64,000 nucleotides of DNA, from assembly GCA_022009915.1 (NCBI GenBank), contig CP091730.1, forward strand, positions 1,846,001 through 1,910,000, given 5' to 3'. Origin of the DNA: Alistipes putredinis. GTDB taxonomy: Bacteria; Bacteroidota; Bacteroidia; Bacteroidales; Rikenellaceae. The translations under genes and the position numbers were made by a program. The first letter of the stretch is position 1. Each line of letters begins with the position of its first letter. This document shows, in pieces, positions 40,165 through 50,068 of this stretch. The notes under the pieces were generated by a model. That model had not been told where the DNA came from and made no database searches. It worked only from the letters and a program-made list of their open reading frames with translations.

Positions 40165-41555
40165 TTCTGGGAGCGGCATGGAGATACGCGACAGCGAAAG
40201 CACGCAGGCCGCCGCGGCCACGCATCCGGCCATTACCAGACACATATCCGTTCCATGCTGCGGGAACAGGTGGAACAGCAGCGCCACGCAGGCGGCACCG
40301 CAAGACTGGCCCAGCAGTCGGGCCGTAGCCATCATTCCGCTTGCCGAACCGCTGCGACGCTGCGGCGACGAGGCTATGATGATGCTGTTGTTGGGCGACT
40401 GGAACAAGGCGAACCCTACACCGCACACGGCGAGCCGCCAAGCGATATTTCCCCACTCCGCACTTGAAGGCATGAGGTAAAGCGAGAACAGCCCCGCAGA
40501 AAACACGGTGAGACCCGCTCCGCCGAGGATTCCCGCATGCACCTTCTCCACCAGTCTTCCGGCGAGCGGCGCTGTAAGCATGACGGCGGCAGGCCACGCC
40601 GTAAGCAGCAGGCCGCACGCCGCCTCGTCATATCCCATTTTACCTTGCAGGAAAAAGGGCAGAGACACCATTGCGAGCATCTGGGCCAGAAACGAACAAA
40701 TCGAAGTGCATATCGAAAGCGTAAATATCGGAATACGCAGCAAATCGACCGGCAGAAGCGGATACTCCTGCCCGCGCTGCCGGCGCCAGAGCATCCGGCC
40801 GGCGAAAAGGCTCGCCGCAGCCATGACCGCAATCATAGCTCCGCCAGCCCCGTGCGCATATCCTTCGACGGAGGCGATGAAAAGGCCGAATGTCAGAGCA
40901 TTGAGAATCCCGCTGCGCCAGTCCAGCGATGCGGCGTGGCGTCGCTCCGGATTCGGTGGCAGATAGCGGAACGACAGCACGAGTGCCGACAGGCAAACCG
41001 GAATATTGACCGCAAAAAAATCCACGGCCACGAAGCTACCGATAGGACCGCGGCGGCAACCGACGGACCGGCCACGGAGCTCAGCGCGACCACCATTGCA
41101 TTTATGCCCATGCCTCGTCCGAGAAGACGTTTGGGATAGATTACGCGGACAAGCGATGTATTGACGCTGGCCAGCGCCGCCGAACCGAATCCCTGCACCA
41201 CGCGGGCGGCGATGAGCGAAGCCAGAGAACCGCACGCCATGCACCAAACCGAACCGAAAAGGAACACGCACAAACCCGCAAGGTACACTCGGCGATAGCC
41301 CACCATATCTCCAAGAGCCGACAGCGAGAGCAGCGAGATGACGGTAGCCAGCTGATAGGAATTGACCACCCAAATCGAATCGGCTGCACTGACGCCCAAA
41401 TCGGCCGCTATCGAAGGCAGAGCCACGTTGGCGACGGTTCCGTCCAGCACCGAAAGCCCCACGCCGAACGCAATGGCGGCTATGGCCGCATAGCGCGGCG
41501 CACCCGAAAGTCCGTCCCGGCATTCTGCCGGCGTATCGTCGTTTCTCCCGTCCAT
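40144..41555 (-). CDS. MFS multidrug transporter, DHA2 (14-helix, EmrB/QacA) family
   Basis: This is a proton-driven drug exporter. From ATG at 41555 the first helix carries the family motif LDGTVANVALPSIAADLGVS, followed by WVVNSYQLA and motif A-like LSALGDMVGYRRVYLAGL. Motif C is present as VVALSSVAGPSVAA. A shift near 41035 separates residues 1-175 from the rest; the join is FAVNIPVCLSAL. The remaining helices and the C-terminus are intact. No fusion protein or channel is adjacent, so it probably works alone. Confidence 0.87.
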
Positions 41556-41578
41556 ATCTTCCAAATGTATTCGGACCG

Positions 41579-41586
41579 CAAAATTA
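41579..41586 (-). promoter_or_regulatory. -7 promoter element of the DHA2 transporter gene
   Basis: On the minus strand TAATTTTG matches TAnnTTTG, 23 bases before the start at 41555. A second such element (TATCTTTG) lies about 35 bases farther upstream. Confidence 0.4.
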
Positions 41587-41692
41587 CCGATTCGTCCGCA
41601 TTTCGGAAACATCCGCAAAGATAAATTCAATCCTGCCGACCTGCACCCGCAGTACAGGTCGGTAACAAGACCGCTGAACAGTCAAGCGTTCT

Positions 41693-42774
41693 CTACCTCA
41701 ATTCAACCCTGATTATCACCGAATTGGAGTTTTCATCGAGTCCTTTTATCGCATCCGAAAAAGGCAGGCCGACATGCCCCAGCACCTTGTCCGCCGGAGA
41801 TATGAAGACAATTCCGCCGTTGTCGTCGAAATACGGCATGCCTCCGAACATCTCGCCGGCTCCGGTCTTGACAAAGCTCCACTCGCCCGAGGCGGAATCG
41901 AGCAACATGTATATGACGGTATTATTCTCATCGGCCACCGTCCGCACCAATATCGCATACCGCTCCATAGCATGGAGTTTGACATTCATGGCCATACCAC
42001 CCTTGCGCAAGACGGCCTCGAACTCGTCCATGCGCATGGCCTCGGCGTTCTTCGGTGCGGCATACCTGCCCATATCGAATTCGTACAGAATTTTCAATTT
42101 CCCATCCGAGACGCCTGTTATTTCATCGGACAATAACTCGGTGAACCATATCTCACCGCCACTTTCGCACATCACGCTCCATATCCGAAATGCAGATATT
42201 CAAATCGCTGGTCCGGACGGGCAGAAAAGTCCTCACGACCGAATCACGCACAATTTCAGCAAGGCGATACCCCTTGCTGTGATCGTAGAAATACAGCTCG
42301 TACGAAACATCGCCTATCTTTATTTCGTCCAAAGCTCCGCTGCCGCGTACGCACTCGTGCGAGCAAACGAACTCCCCGCCGAGCGTATAATGCCGGCACA
42401 GGTCGTCGGCAACATCCCGTACGCGAACCGTATCGTCGAGCACGCGCACACTTTCGACGCACCGGTACCGGTCCGAAGCGTCTCCCAAACCGCCTACGTC
42501 GTTCAGGAAACGTCCCTCGGAATCGAAACGCCTTACAGGGGCGTCAATCCCGTAGACGATATAATCGCCATTGTAACAAATCACTCCGCTGCGGCTCGAA
42601 ACCATGCACTCTTCGGAGGTTTCCAGCGGCACCGCAGTGATGCGTGCCACAGACGCCGACCCCGTAAAATCCTTTCGTCTTCGAATCGTCGTAGCGTACC
42701 CGAGCGCCGCCACCCTCGCCGCAAGACGTCATAAGAACGACAGTCAGTAACACCAGAACCGTATTCACGCCCAT
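41693..42774 (-). CDS. 6-bladed beta-propeller lipoprotein
   Basis: This is a lipoprotein of about 360 residues. The signal MGVNTVLVLLTVVLMTSC has a lipobox cysteine. The mature part has repeated blade strands such as YIVYGIDAPVRRFDSEGRFL, EIWFTELLSDEITGVSDGKL and GEMFGGMPYFDDNGGIVF, typical of the Bacteroidetes 6-bladed propeller (BF3164-like) group. Shifts near 42700 and 42165 interrupt it. Relatives often sit beside TonB receptors; here none is adjacent, so the ligand is unknown. Confidence 0.72.
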
Positions 42775-42802
42775 ACTCCCGCTATTTTACATTTTTCACG
42801 TG

Positions 42803-42834
42803 CAAGTATAACCACTCCGAACCGAATTGCCAAA
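42803..42834 (-). promoter_or_regulatory. Promoter of the beta-propeller lipoprotein gene
   Basis: On the minus strand TTTG (42831-42834), 20 bases, then TATACTTG (42803-42810) matches the Bacteroidetes consensus with one mismatch in the -7 element. The start at 42774 is 28 bases downstream. Confidence 0.5.
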
Positions 42835-42987
42835 CCTTCCGGTCAGCACATAAAGCCGCAATGCGGAAATCCGCCCCGCTGCTGCTCGGAATAATTCCGA
42901 ATAAAAACGGCATTGGAGGCTCGCTCGCAACAAATATTACGGGAAAAAACATTATCTTGTCCCCACAAATTCGGACACTTCGAGAAC

Positions 42988-45189
42988 ATGAAAGTTATTC
43001 GTATTCTAATTTGCATTCTGCTGACCGCCTCGGTTTCGGCCGCCGGAGCCGAAAGACCCAAAGTGGCCGTGGTGCTCAGCGGCGGCGGAGCCAAAGGCGT
43101 GGCGCATGCCAGCGTGCTGGAAATCATCGAGAAAACAGGCATTCCGATAGACATGGTCGTGGGGACGAGCATGGGCGCCATAATGGGAGGCCTTTACTCG
43201 ATAGGATACACTCCGCAGCAACTCGACTCTCTGGCGCGGAGCATGAACTGGAATGTTCTGCTGTCGGACAAAATCGAACGGGACAAACTCCCGTTCACCA
43301 GAAAGGAAAACGACGAGAAGTACATATTCACCTACTCTTTCGGCAAGAAATTCTCCGACGCCAAACTCGGAGGCGTGATTCAGGGCCAGAATCTCGACAA
43401 CATGTTCTCCGAACTGACTTTCGACTACCACGCACCCATAAATTTCGACTCGCTGCCCATTCCATTCGCATGCGTGGCGGTAGACGCCATAACCGGCAAG
43501 GAGCATGTCTTCCGCAGCGGAGAACTGCAAACGGCAATGCGTTCGAGCATGTCCATTCCGGGGGCGTTCACTCCGATTCTGCTCGATTCGATGGTGCTCA
43601 TAGACGGAGGCGTGGTGAACAACTATCCCGTGGACGTTGCCCGCAGCATGGGGGCCGACATAGTGATAGGCGTGAAGGTACAGGCTCCGCCGCGCACGGC
43701 GAGCGAACTGGTCACCGCACCCTCGATACTCAACCAGATAGTGGATTTCTGCGGGAACCCGAAGTACGACGCCAACGAAAAGGACTGCGACCTCAACATA
43801 TCGGTGGACGTAACCGGCTACTCGTCCGCATCGTTCAACGCCGAGGCCATAAACACGCTTCTCAGACGCGGACACGAGGCGGCGGTACGCGCCCTGCCGC
43901 AGCTGGAAGAACTCAAACGTCGCATCGGCCGCACGCAGAACACGTACAACCCGGGATACAAACCCCTGAACGAATACGACAGCATATTCATATCAGCCGT
44001 AACGTTCGAAGGCGTCGAGCAGGCCGACCAGAACTGGCTGCGCCGCGCCTGCAAACTCGAAGACGGCAAGCGCATTCCGGTATCTCGACTCAAAATGGCA
44101 TCCGAGATGATGCGTTCGGCGCAATACTACGGCTATGTAAGCTATCGTCTGCTGCCCGACGGTCACGGCGGCCACGTACTGCATTTTCTCGCCACCGCCA
44201 AACGCGAAAACGCCATACACGTGGGACTCTACTGCGACACGGAAGACATCGCCGCCGCACAGATAAACACCACGCTGCAATTCAAGACCAAGGTACCCAC
44301 CTCCCTGTCCGTAACGGCACGGCTGGGCCGCAGGCTCGGCATAGGCGCCGACTTCTATGTACACACTTCGCCGCTGAGCCGCCTGTCGTTTTCGTACATG
44401 TTCCGCCACAACGAAATAGAGATTTACGACATGGGCCGCCACGAGTTCAACTCGGTATTCAACTACAACCGCGCGGAAATCGGTTATTCGAGCATGAACA
44501 TAGCCGGCCGCAAACTCAAACTGATGGCCGGGTTGAGATACGAGTATTTCGACTTCAAACGCTTTCTGTTCTCCCACGACGACTATCGCTTCAACGTCAC
44601 CTCGGAAGGATTTTTCAGCTATTTCTTCGGGCTCAGATACGAAACTCTGGACAAGAAATACTTCCCGTCGAAAGGCTCCGCCGTCTCGGCCGACTACATA
44701 CTGACGACGGATAATTTCGCCGGATACAAGGGACATGCCCCGTTCTCCGCGCTGAGCTTCTCGTGGAAACAGGCTATACCGGCAGGCAAAATCCTGACAA
44801 TCATCCCGTCCGTTTACGGCCGCGTCGTATTCGGGACGGACATCCCGTATGAATACATGAATTTTCTGGGCGGCGACTACTTCGGCCGCTACATGCCCCA
44901 GCAGATTCCGTTCTCCGGTATGGACTACACCACGATTCAGAACCACACGGCTCTCGTCGCGCGGGTGGAACTGCGCCAGAAAGTCGCCAGAAAACACTTC
45001 ATCCTCGAAACCTGCAACTATGCCTTGACGCACGATGATTTGCGCCGAATCGGAGACGGCAGGCATCTGATAGGCGGCAGCATCGGCTACGGCTACGACA
45101 GCATGGTGGGGCCGCTGACCGTATCGTTCAACATTTCCAACGAAACAAAAAAACTCGGATTCTACGCCCGTTTCGGGTTCAATTTTTAA
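42988..45189 (+). CDS. Patatin-like phospholipase fused to an outer-membrane barrel (PlpD-like)
   Basis: This is a two-part autotransporter-like protein of 733 residues, one of the few long intact frames in the window. The signal peptide is MKVIRILICILLTASVSAAGA. The patatin domain follows: LSGGGAKGVAHASVLE, nucleophile GTSMGAIMGG near residue 63, and dyad aspartate LIDGGVVNNYPVD. A linker comes next, and a C-terminal BamA/Omp85-type 16-strand region (residues about 430-733) ends YARFGFNF with terminal phenylalanine. In PlpD of Pseudomonas such a barrel presents or secretes the lipase. Here the Bacteroidetes form probably acts on outer-membrane phospholipids, an inference. The start was chosen because the signal peptide begins there; a longer frame exists upstream. 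Confidence 0.9.
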   Translation: MKVIRILICILLTASVSAAGAERPKVAVVLSGGGAKGVAHASVLEIIEKTGIPIDMVVGTSMGAIMGGLYSIGYTPQQLDSLARSMNWNVLLSDKIERDKLPFTRKENDEKYIFTYSFGKKFSDAKLGGVIQGQNLDNMFSELTFDYHAPINFDSLPIPFACVAVDAITGKEHVFRSGELQTAMRSSMSIPGAFTPILLDSMVLIDGGVVNNYPVDVARSMGADIVIGVKVQAPPRTASELVTAPSILNQIVDFCGNPKYDANEKDCDLNISVDVTGYSSASFNAEAINTLLRRGHEAAVRALPQLEELKRRIGRTQNTYNPGYKPLNEYDSIFISAVTFEGVEQADQNWLRRACKLEDGKRIPVSRLKMASEMMRSAQYYGYVSYRLLPDGHGGHVLHFLATAKRENAIHVGLYCDTEDIAAAQINTTLQFKTKVPTSLSVTARLGRRLGIGADFYVHTSPLSRLSFSYMFRHNEIEIYDMGRHEFNSVFNYNRAEIGYSSMNIAGRKLKLMAGLRYEYFDFKRFLFSHDDYRFNVTSEGFFSYFFGLRYETLDKKYFPSKGSAVSADYILTTDNFAGYKGHAPFSALSFSWKQAIPAGKILTIIPSVYGRVVFGTDIPYEYMNFLGGDYFGRYMPQQIPFSGMDYTTIQNHTALVARVELRQKVARKHFILETCNYALTHDDLRRIGDGRHLIGGSIGYGYDSMVGPLTVSFNISNETKKLGFYARFGFNF

Positions 45190-45383
45190 AACAAAATAAA
45201 ACAACGGCCGCAGAATGCCGTACCGGCACTGCGCGGTTTTCTTCAACTCCGATCCGTTCAAGACAGGGCGGGAAGCAGGTGTATCGGAAGACGGGGCCGC
45301 AATACGACCTGCAATATCCGTAGCGGCATTTCACGGCGGGCGAGACATCACTGTCGCCGATTTTTTTATTTTCGGATTTTTCG

Positions 45384-45391
45384 TACCTTTG
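45384..45391 (+). promoter_or_regulatory. -7 promoter element of the efflux operon region
   Basis: TACCTTTG matches TAnnTTTG in the 372-base gap 45190-45561. It is 170 bases before tolC but only 32 bases before a 30-codon open frame at 45424. The T-rich stretch upstream (45361-45382) could hold a -33 element. Confidence 0.45.
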
Positions 45392-45423
45392 CCGCCGGAT
45401 CGGAATATACAGTTCCGCCGACT

Positions 45424-45516
45424 ATGACACGAAAAACGATTCTTCTTCAACACATTTCGGGATTCATTTCAAAACTGTCGCTCATCCACCGCTGGGGTCG
45501 TGAAAATTCGGATTAA
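45424..45516 (+). CDS. Possible 30-codon leader peptide or regulator remnant before the efflux operon
   Basis: ATG at 45424 opens a 30-codon frame (MTRKTILLQHISGFISKLSL...). It lies between a good -7 element and the TolC gene, a position where Bacteroidetes efflux operons often have a MarR-type regulator or a leader. It may be a genuine short peptide, the start of a frameshifted gene, or chance. The rest of the 45190-45561 gap shows nothing recognisable. Confidence 0.2.
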   Translation: MTRKTILLQHISGFISKLSLIHRWGRENSD

Positions 45517-45561
45517 CCCGTCCCGTTTTCCCCAATCTTAGTTTTTACACTCTATTTGCCT

Positions 45562-46884
45562 ATGAACAAATTCATTTTGTGCATGGCGATGCTCGTCGTA
45601 TCGTCATGTTACGAGCATACTTATGCTCAGGGAACCCGATATTATACGCTCACCGTAGAGGGATGTTCGAGCTGGCCGAACAAAACAGCAAACGGCTGCA
45701 AGCCGAAAAAACGTTTCTCGCCCAAGCCGCCGCAGCCGTCAAGGAGGCGCAATCGGACAGGCTGCCCGACATCGAGGCCTCGATTTCCGCCGCCTACATC
45801 GGCAACGGATGGATTTCGGACCGCGATTTTACGAACGGGACCTCTGCTCCGATACCGCACTTCGGCAACAACTTCGCCTTTCAGGTTTCGCAAATCGTAT
45901 ATGCCGGCGGTTCCGTATCCCAGAAAATCGAACTTGCCAGATTAGAACACCGGAACTCCTCTCTGTCGCTCGAACAGAACAGACAACAGATAAGATTCCT
46001 GTTAGTCGGAGACTATTTAGACCTGTACAAGCAGTGCAACATGTTGGAGGTCTACGACAATAACATCCGTCTGACAGAGCAGGTGCTCGATTGTCTGCGG
46101 CTCAAAGAACAGCAGGGCATTGTGCTGAAAAACGACCTTACGCGGTACGAACTGCTGCTTGAAAACCTGCGCTTCGAAAGGCTGCGCATCGAGAATACCG
46201 TCTCCATTCTGAACCGCAGTCTGGCCGTTACTCTCGGGCTGCCCGACGGGACTGTTATCCGGCCCGACAGCACCCTGCCCTCCACCGTTCCGTACTCCGA
46301 AACCCGAGACTTCTGGCATGAGGCGGCCCTCGAAAACTCGACGGCACTCCGCCGCCTCGACATTGCAAAAACAAATCGACCGGCGGCAGGACAAAAGCTC
46401 ATACGGGCGCAAAGACTGCCGAGCATATCGCTTTTTCGCAAGCGACTGTTTCAACTCCCCTATCCTAATCGAGGTTCCGCCCATAAACAAGAACTTCAAC
46501 TACTGGCAGGTCGGTATCGGCATATCCTACAACTTCTCGTCGCTGTACAAAACCGGCAAATCGCTCAGACGCCAGCGTCTGGCCGCCCGACGCACCGAAG
46601 AGCCTGTACGAGGAACAGCCCAACGCACCGGACTGGACATCGACTCGGACTTTATACGCTTCACGGAAGCCTGCACGCAAATGGTCTCGCAACGCAAGAA
46701 CGTGCAGATGGCAAAAGAGAACTACCGAATCGTAAGCCACCGCTACGAAAACGACATGGCGCTGCTGACCGACATGCTCGATGCCAGCAATGCGCTTCTG
46801 AAAGCCGAAATAGAACTCACCAATACTCGGATAAACATAATATTCAATTACTACAAACTGCATTACACGGCAGGAACCCTTTAA
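45562..46884 (+). CDS. TolC family outer-membrane efflux channel
   Basis: This is the outer-membrane duct of a tripartite pump, about 440 residues. A signal peptide (MNKFILCMAMLVVSSCYEHTYAQ) is followed by two similar halves of coiled-coil helices and strands: MFELAEQNSKRLQAEKTFLAQAAAAVKEA with a barrel part, and NVQMAKENYRIVSHRYENDMALLTDMLDASNALLKAE, the classic TolC repeat ending. Shifts lie near 45660, 46375 and around 46600, where the translation is locally doubtful. It is the first gene of the tolC-hlyD-emrB-like operon, with a 13-base gap to the next gene. Confidence 0.86.
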
Positions 46885-46897
46885 CAAAACGCAAGTC

Positions 46898-47933
46898 ATG
46901 AACAGAAAAACCAAAAAAATCGCATTCAACATAGTAGTCTTGGCGCTCGTACTGTCGGGCATAGTGTGGATATGCTCCCGATTCGTGCATCTCGGGCGCG
47001 TCGAATATACCGACAATGCACAGATAAAGCAGCACATCGTTCCGATAAACAGCCGCGTGAGAGGATTCGTCAAGCAGGTGCGCTTCGAGGAGTACCGGCA
47101 TGTGGACAAGGGCGACACGCTGGTCATCATAGACGACGCCGAATTCCGTCTGCGTCTGGCTAAGGCCAAGGCCGATTACGCCAATGCGCTGGCCGGACGG
47201 ACGGCAGCCGAAAAGACGATTTCCGCGACGCACAACAACCTGCATGTCTCCGATGCCGGAATCGAGGAGATGAAAAACCCTGCTGCAAAACGCCGAAAAG
47301 GATTACCGGCGGTATCAGACGCTTTTCAGTCAGCAGGCCGTAACCGAACAGCAGTTCGACGCCGCAAAGACATCTTACGAATCGATGAAGGCGAAATACG
47401 ACATGCTCGTAAGGCAGAAACAGTCCACGGCACTGCTGAAAGAGGAACAGACGCAGCGGCTCAACCAGACGGAAGCGGCCGTCGAAATGGCCGAAGCCGC
47501 ACTGCATCTGGCCGAATTGAATCTCTCCTACACGGTAATCACGGCACCTCACGACGGTGTGACGGGGCGGAAAAACATACAGGAGGGCGAACTCATCGAG
47601 ACAGGGCAGACGCTTCTGGACTTGGTGGACGAGAGAGACAAGTGGATAGTCGCCAACTACAAGGAGACGCAGACAGCCAACATCGGCGTCGGAATGCCGG
47701 TCGAAATATCGGTGGATGCGGTGCCGGGAGTTCTGTTCCACGGCCGTGTGCAGGCCATCTCCCAAGCCACGGGAGCTTCCCTGTCGCTTCTTCCGCAGGA
47801 TAACTCGGCCGGCAACTTCATAAAGGTGCAGCAACGAATCCCCGTGCGCATAGAGCTCACCGACGATAACCCCGAACAGCAAACGGCAAGGCTCAGGGCA
47901 GGAATGAATGTCGAATGCAAAGTGAAGTATTAG
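46898..47933 (+). CDS. HlyD/EmrA family periplasmic membrane fusion protein
   Basis: This protein links the inner-membrane pump to the TolC channel. It has one N-terminal membrane anchor (IAFNIVVLALVLSGIVWI), a lipoyl half-motif (YTDNAQIKQHIVPINSRVRGFVKQV), a long alpha-hairpin, and the second lipoyl and beta-barrel part (LSYTVITAPHDGVTGRKNIQEGELI, then VDERDKWIVANYKE). One shift near 47277 splits the hairpin; otherwise the frame is clean. The length of about 345 residues is normal for EmrA types. Its stop lies within or just before the pump gene start. Confidence 0.88.
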
Positions 47934-49450
47934 GCCTCATGCACTCTTCCGTTCCATTTTCCATTCCCGAAATGCGGGATTTCGTTCCGCAGCGTCTCCG
48001 ACCGTGGATAGTCGTCATGCTCGTGATAATAGTCCAACTCTCCGGCGGCGTGTATCTTGCGGCCGTCGGAGACATGGTGGGTTCGAAAGCCCTGATGCAG
48101 CAGGACATAAAGATGGCCGCATACGCATCCATGGCCGGCATGTCGCTGACATTCACCGTAATGTTCAAGCTCAAATTCCGTTTCTGGTCCCGAGATTCGC
48201 TGCTCATATGCCTTGCGGCGCTAATCGTCTCCAACCTGATTTGCATGTACACGGACAGTGTTCCGCTGATGGTGGGGATATGCTTTTTCGCCGGCATTTT
48301 CAGGATGTGGGCCACGTTCGTATGCAACTCGACCATTCAGTTGTGGATTACACCGCAGCGGGACCTGTCGGTATTCTTCTGCTACATACAACTGCTGGTG
48401 CAGTGCTGCATATGCCTGTCGGGACTGGCGACCGTAAATATCGCCTTTTTCGCACGGTGGCAGTACATGCACTTTTTCATAACGGGGCTTCTCGCCTCGG
48501 CGATACTGCTCGTGCTGCTCGTCTATCGGAACGATTTCAAGGCTCGCAGACAGCCGCTCTACGGAATCGACTGGACCGGCGCCCTGCTTTGGGGCGTGAC
48601 GCTGCTATGCACCGCATTCGTGTGCTGCTACGGCGAATACTACGACCATTTCTCGTCAGTGCATATCCGCACCGCATGTATCGCCGGTTGCACCGCCCTC
48701 GGCCTGAACATCTATCGAGCCTCGTGGGTCAGACATCCTTTCATCGATAATGCCCTATGGCGGTTTCCGGTGGTCTGGAAAACACTGGCTCTGTATGTGC
48801 TCGCGGACATTCTGCTCTCGCCAGCCCATGCTCTGGAACACATCTTCACGGAGGACATCCTGCGATACGACTCGCTCAATGCGATAGACCTCAACTGGAT
48901 GATAATTCTCGGCTCCGTCGCCGGATGCCTTTTCACATGGCGCATGTTCGCAATAGGCAAACGAGGAGGCACGGACATGACCGTAATCGCATTCGCCGCA
49001 ATCGCCATGTATCTTTGGATTTCATACGTTACGTTGGATTACGGCATGGACAAGAAGACGCTCTACCTGCCGCTGTTCCTGCGCAGCTTCGGATATGTAA
49101 TAATAGCCATAGTGTTCCTTACATCGCTCACAGCGGTGCCGTTCCGGTACTTCTTTCAGGCGATTTCGGTTCAGGGATTCATGAGCGCATGTCTGGGCGG
49201 AGCAATCGGAGAGGCGGTAATCACACGACTGTTCAGATTCACGGTGCTTAAAAACACGATGCTGCTGAGTGCCGGAGCTGACGGAGTAAATACGCTGGCG
49301 CAGCGGCTCCCCGTCTCGCAAATAGTGCAAGCGGTAGGAGAGCGGGCCGTCATGGTGTCCATAAAGGAAATCTACGGACTGCTTACCATAGTCGCCATAG
49401 CCTGCGTCATGGCAGGGTTGCTGCTGAAAAAGCGACTTGAAACCGCATAA
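47915..49450 (+). CDS. MFS pump of the tripartite efflux operon (EmrB-like, 14 helices)
   Basis: This is an intact inner-membrane protein of 511 residues with about 14 hydrophobic helices (for example IVVMLVIIVQLSGGVYLAAVGDM, MVGICFFAGIFRMWATF, YVIIAIVFLTSLTAVPFRYFF). It lacks the sharp D-x-T-x-x-N-V-A-L motif of DHA2 pumps, so it is a divergent Bacteroidetes branch. It overlaps the fusion-protein gene by 19 bases from ATG 47915; ATG 47939 gives a start six bases after the upstream stop and is equally plausible. With TolC and HlyD it would export toxic amphiphiles, a role inferred from the operon. Confidence 0.82.
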   Translation: MQSEVLGLMHSSVPFSIPEMRDFVPQRLRPWIVVMLVIIVQLSGGVYLAAVGDMVGSKALMQQDIKMAAYASMAGMSLTFTVMFKLKFRFWSRDSLLICLAALIVSNLICMYTDSVPLMVGICFFAGIFRMWATFVCNSTIQLWITPQRDLSVFFCYIQLLVQCCICLSGLATVNIAFFARWQYMHFFITGLLASAILLVLLVYRNDFKARRQPLYGIDWTGALLWGVTLLCTAFVCCYGEYYDHFSSVHIRTACIAGCTALGLNIYRASWVRHPFIDNALWRFPVVWKTLALYVLADILLSPAHALEHIFTEDILRYDSLNAIDLNWMIILGSVAGCLFTWRMFAIGKRGGTDMTVIAFAAIAMYLWISYVTLDYGMDKKTLYLPLFLRSFGYVIIAIVFLTSLTAVPFRYFFQAISVQGFMSACLGGAIGEAVITRLFRFTVLKNTMLLSAGADGVNTLAQRLPVSQIVQAVGERAVMVSIKEIYGLLTIVAIACVMAGLLLKKRLETA

Positions 49451-49516
49451 ACCGTATTTCGCCGGACACGCGAAAGCCCTATTTTTCATGAAACGGACTC
49501 CTATCGGAAATCGGGC

Positions 49517-49739
49517 CCAATGAAAAAGCAGATTGCCCCGCTAACAAACCACTCGAATATAGCGTGATACTATAATATTCGGACACACTCAGGATGTGGC
49601 AGAAAACATAATCGCACAAATTATACCTGACAAAACAGACAGTAGAAAATTAGTACTCAAAATAAACGTAACGCCCATCGTGAAGTGGATCGTAAATCAA
49701 GTAGACAACTCTCTGCATTACATATCAGAAGAAACGTAA
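49517..49739 (+). pseudogene. Possible decayed coding remnant at the edge of the AT-rich island
   Basis: In the gap 49451-50068 a 53-codon frame at about 49579-49739 (GHTQDVAENIIAQIIPDKTD... ending HYISEET) looks like the C-terminus of a protein with normal codon use, and an upstream segment KPLEYSVILYYSDT may belong to it in another frame. I do not recognise a family. It may be a gene fragment left by insertion or deletion. The base composition drops here from GC-rich to AT-rich. Confidence 0.3.
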
Positions 49740-49878
49740 CGGGAAAAGATTGGAAATGTAGAATTTGAGAAATAAGAGCATCTGATTCTCGGATTTTTTT
49801 TTTATTTTTTTGCCTTTGGATTGGGGAAACTCTTTCCAGACATATAAAGAAGCGTTATGCTCATCAAGTATTTGGGAA

Positions 49879-50013
49879 CGTAGGAAATTTTCAAATTGCA
49901 TACTCAGATGGCATAGTGGTTCTCACGTGCATAGCGTGGACTGCTATTATCACATCTGTATGCAAGGTTTCCTACGACCTCCAAATTAAGACGTGGCATT
50001 GTAGTTCCACGCT
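49879..50013 (+). ncRNA. Structured leader: long imperfect inverted repeat with possible pseudoknot
   Basis: Complementary blocks are nested. CGTAGGAAA (49879-49887) pairs with TTTCCTACG (49968-49976), TTGCATAC (49896-49903) with GTATGCAA (49958-49965), and AGATG (49906-49910) with CATCT (49953-49957). Inside the loop AGCGTGGA (49933-49940) is complementary to TCCACGCT (50006-50013) beyond the stem, which would make a pseudoknot. The same CCACG can instead pair with a local CGTGG at 49992-49996. Mutually exclusive pairings 55-80 bases ahead of the gene at 50069 suggest a switch-like 5' leader. A hairpin-type mobile repeat is the other explanation. I cannot assign it to a known RNA family. Confidence 0.5.
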
Positions 50014-50068
50014 TCGTATATAATAATGATTCTTTTGTTGGAACCGAAGAACTTATAATTAATTGTTT

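Noticed and set aside
42861..44714. A 617-codon arginine-rich frame on the plus strand
   Set aside because: It overlaps the intact patatin-barrel gene in another frame and is composed of low-complexity Arg/His sequence.
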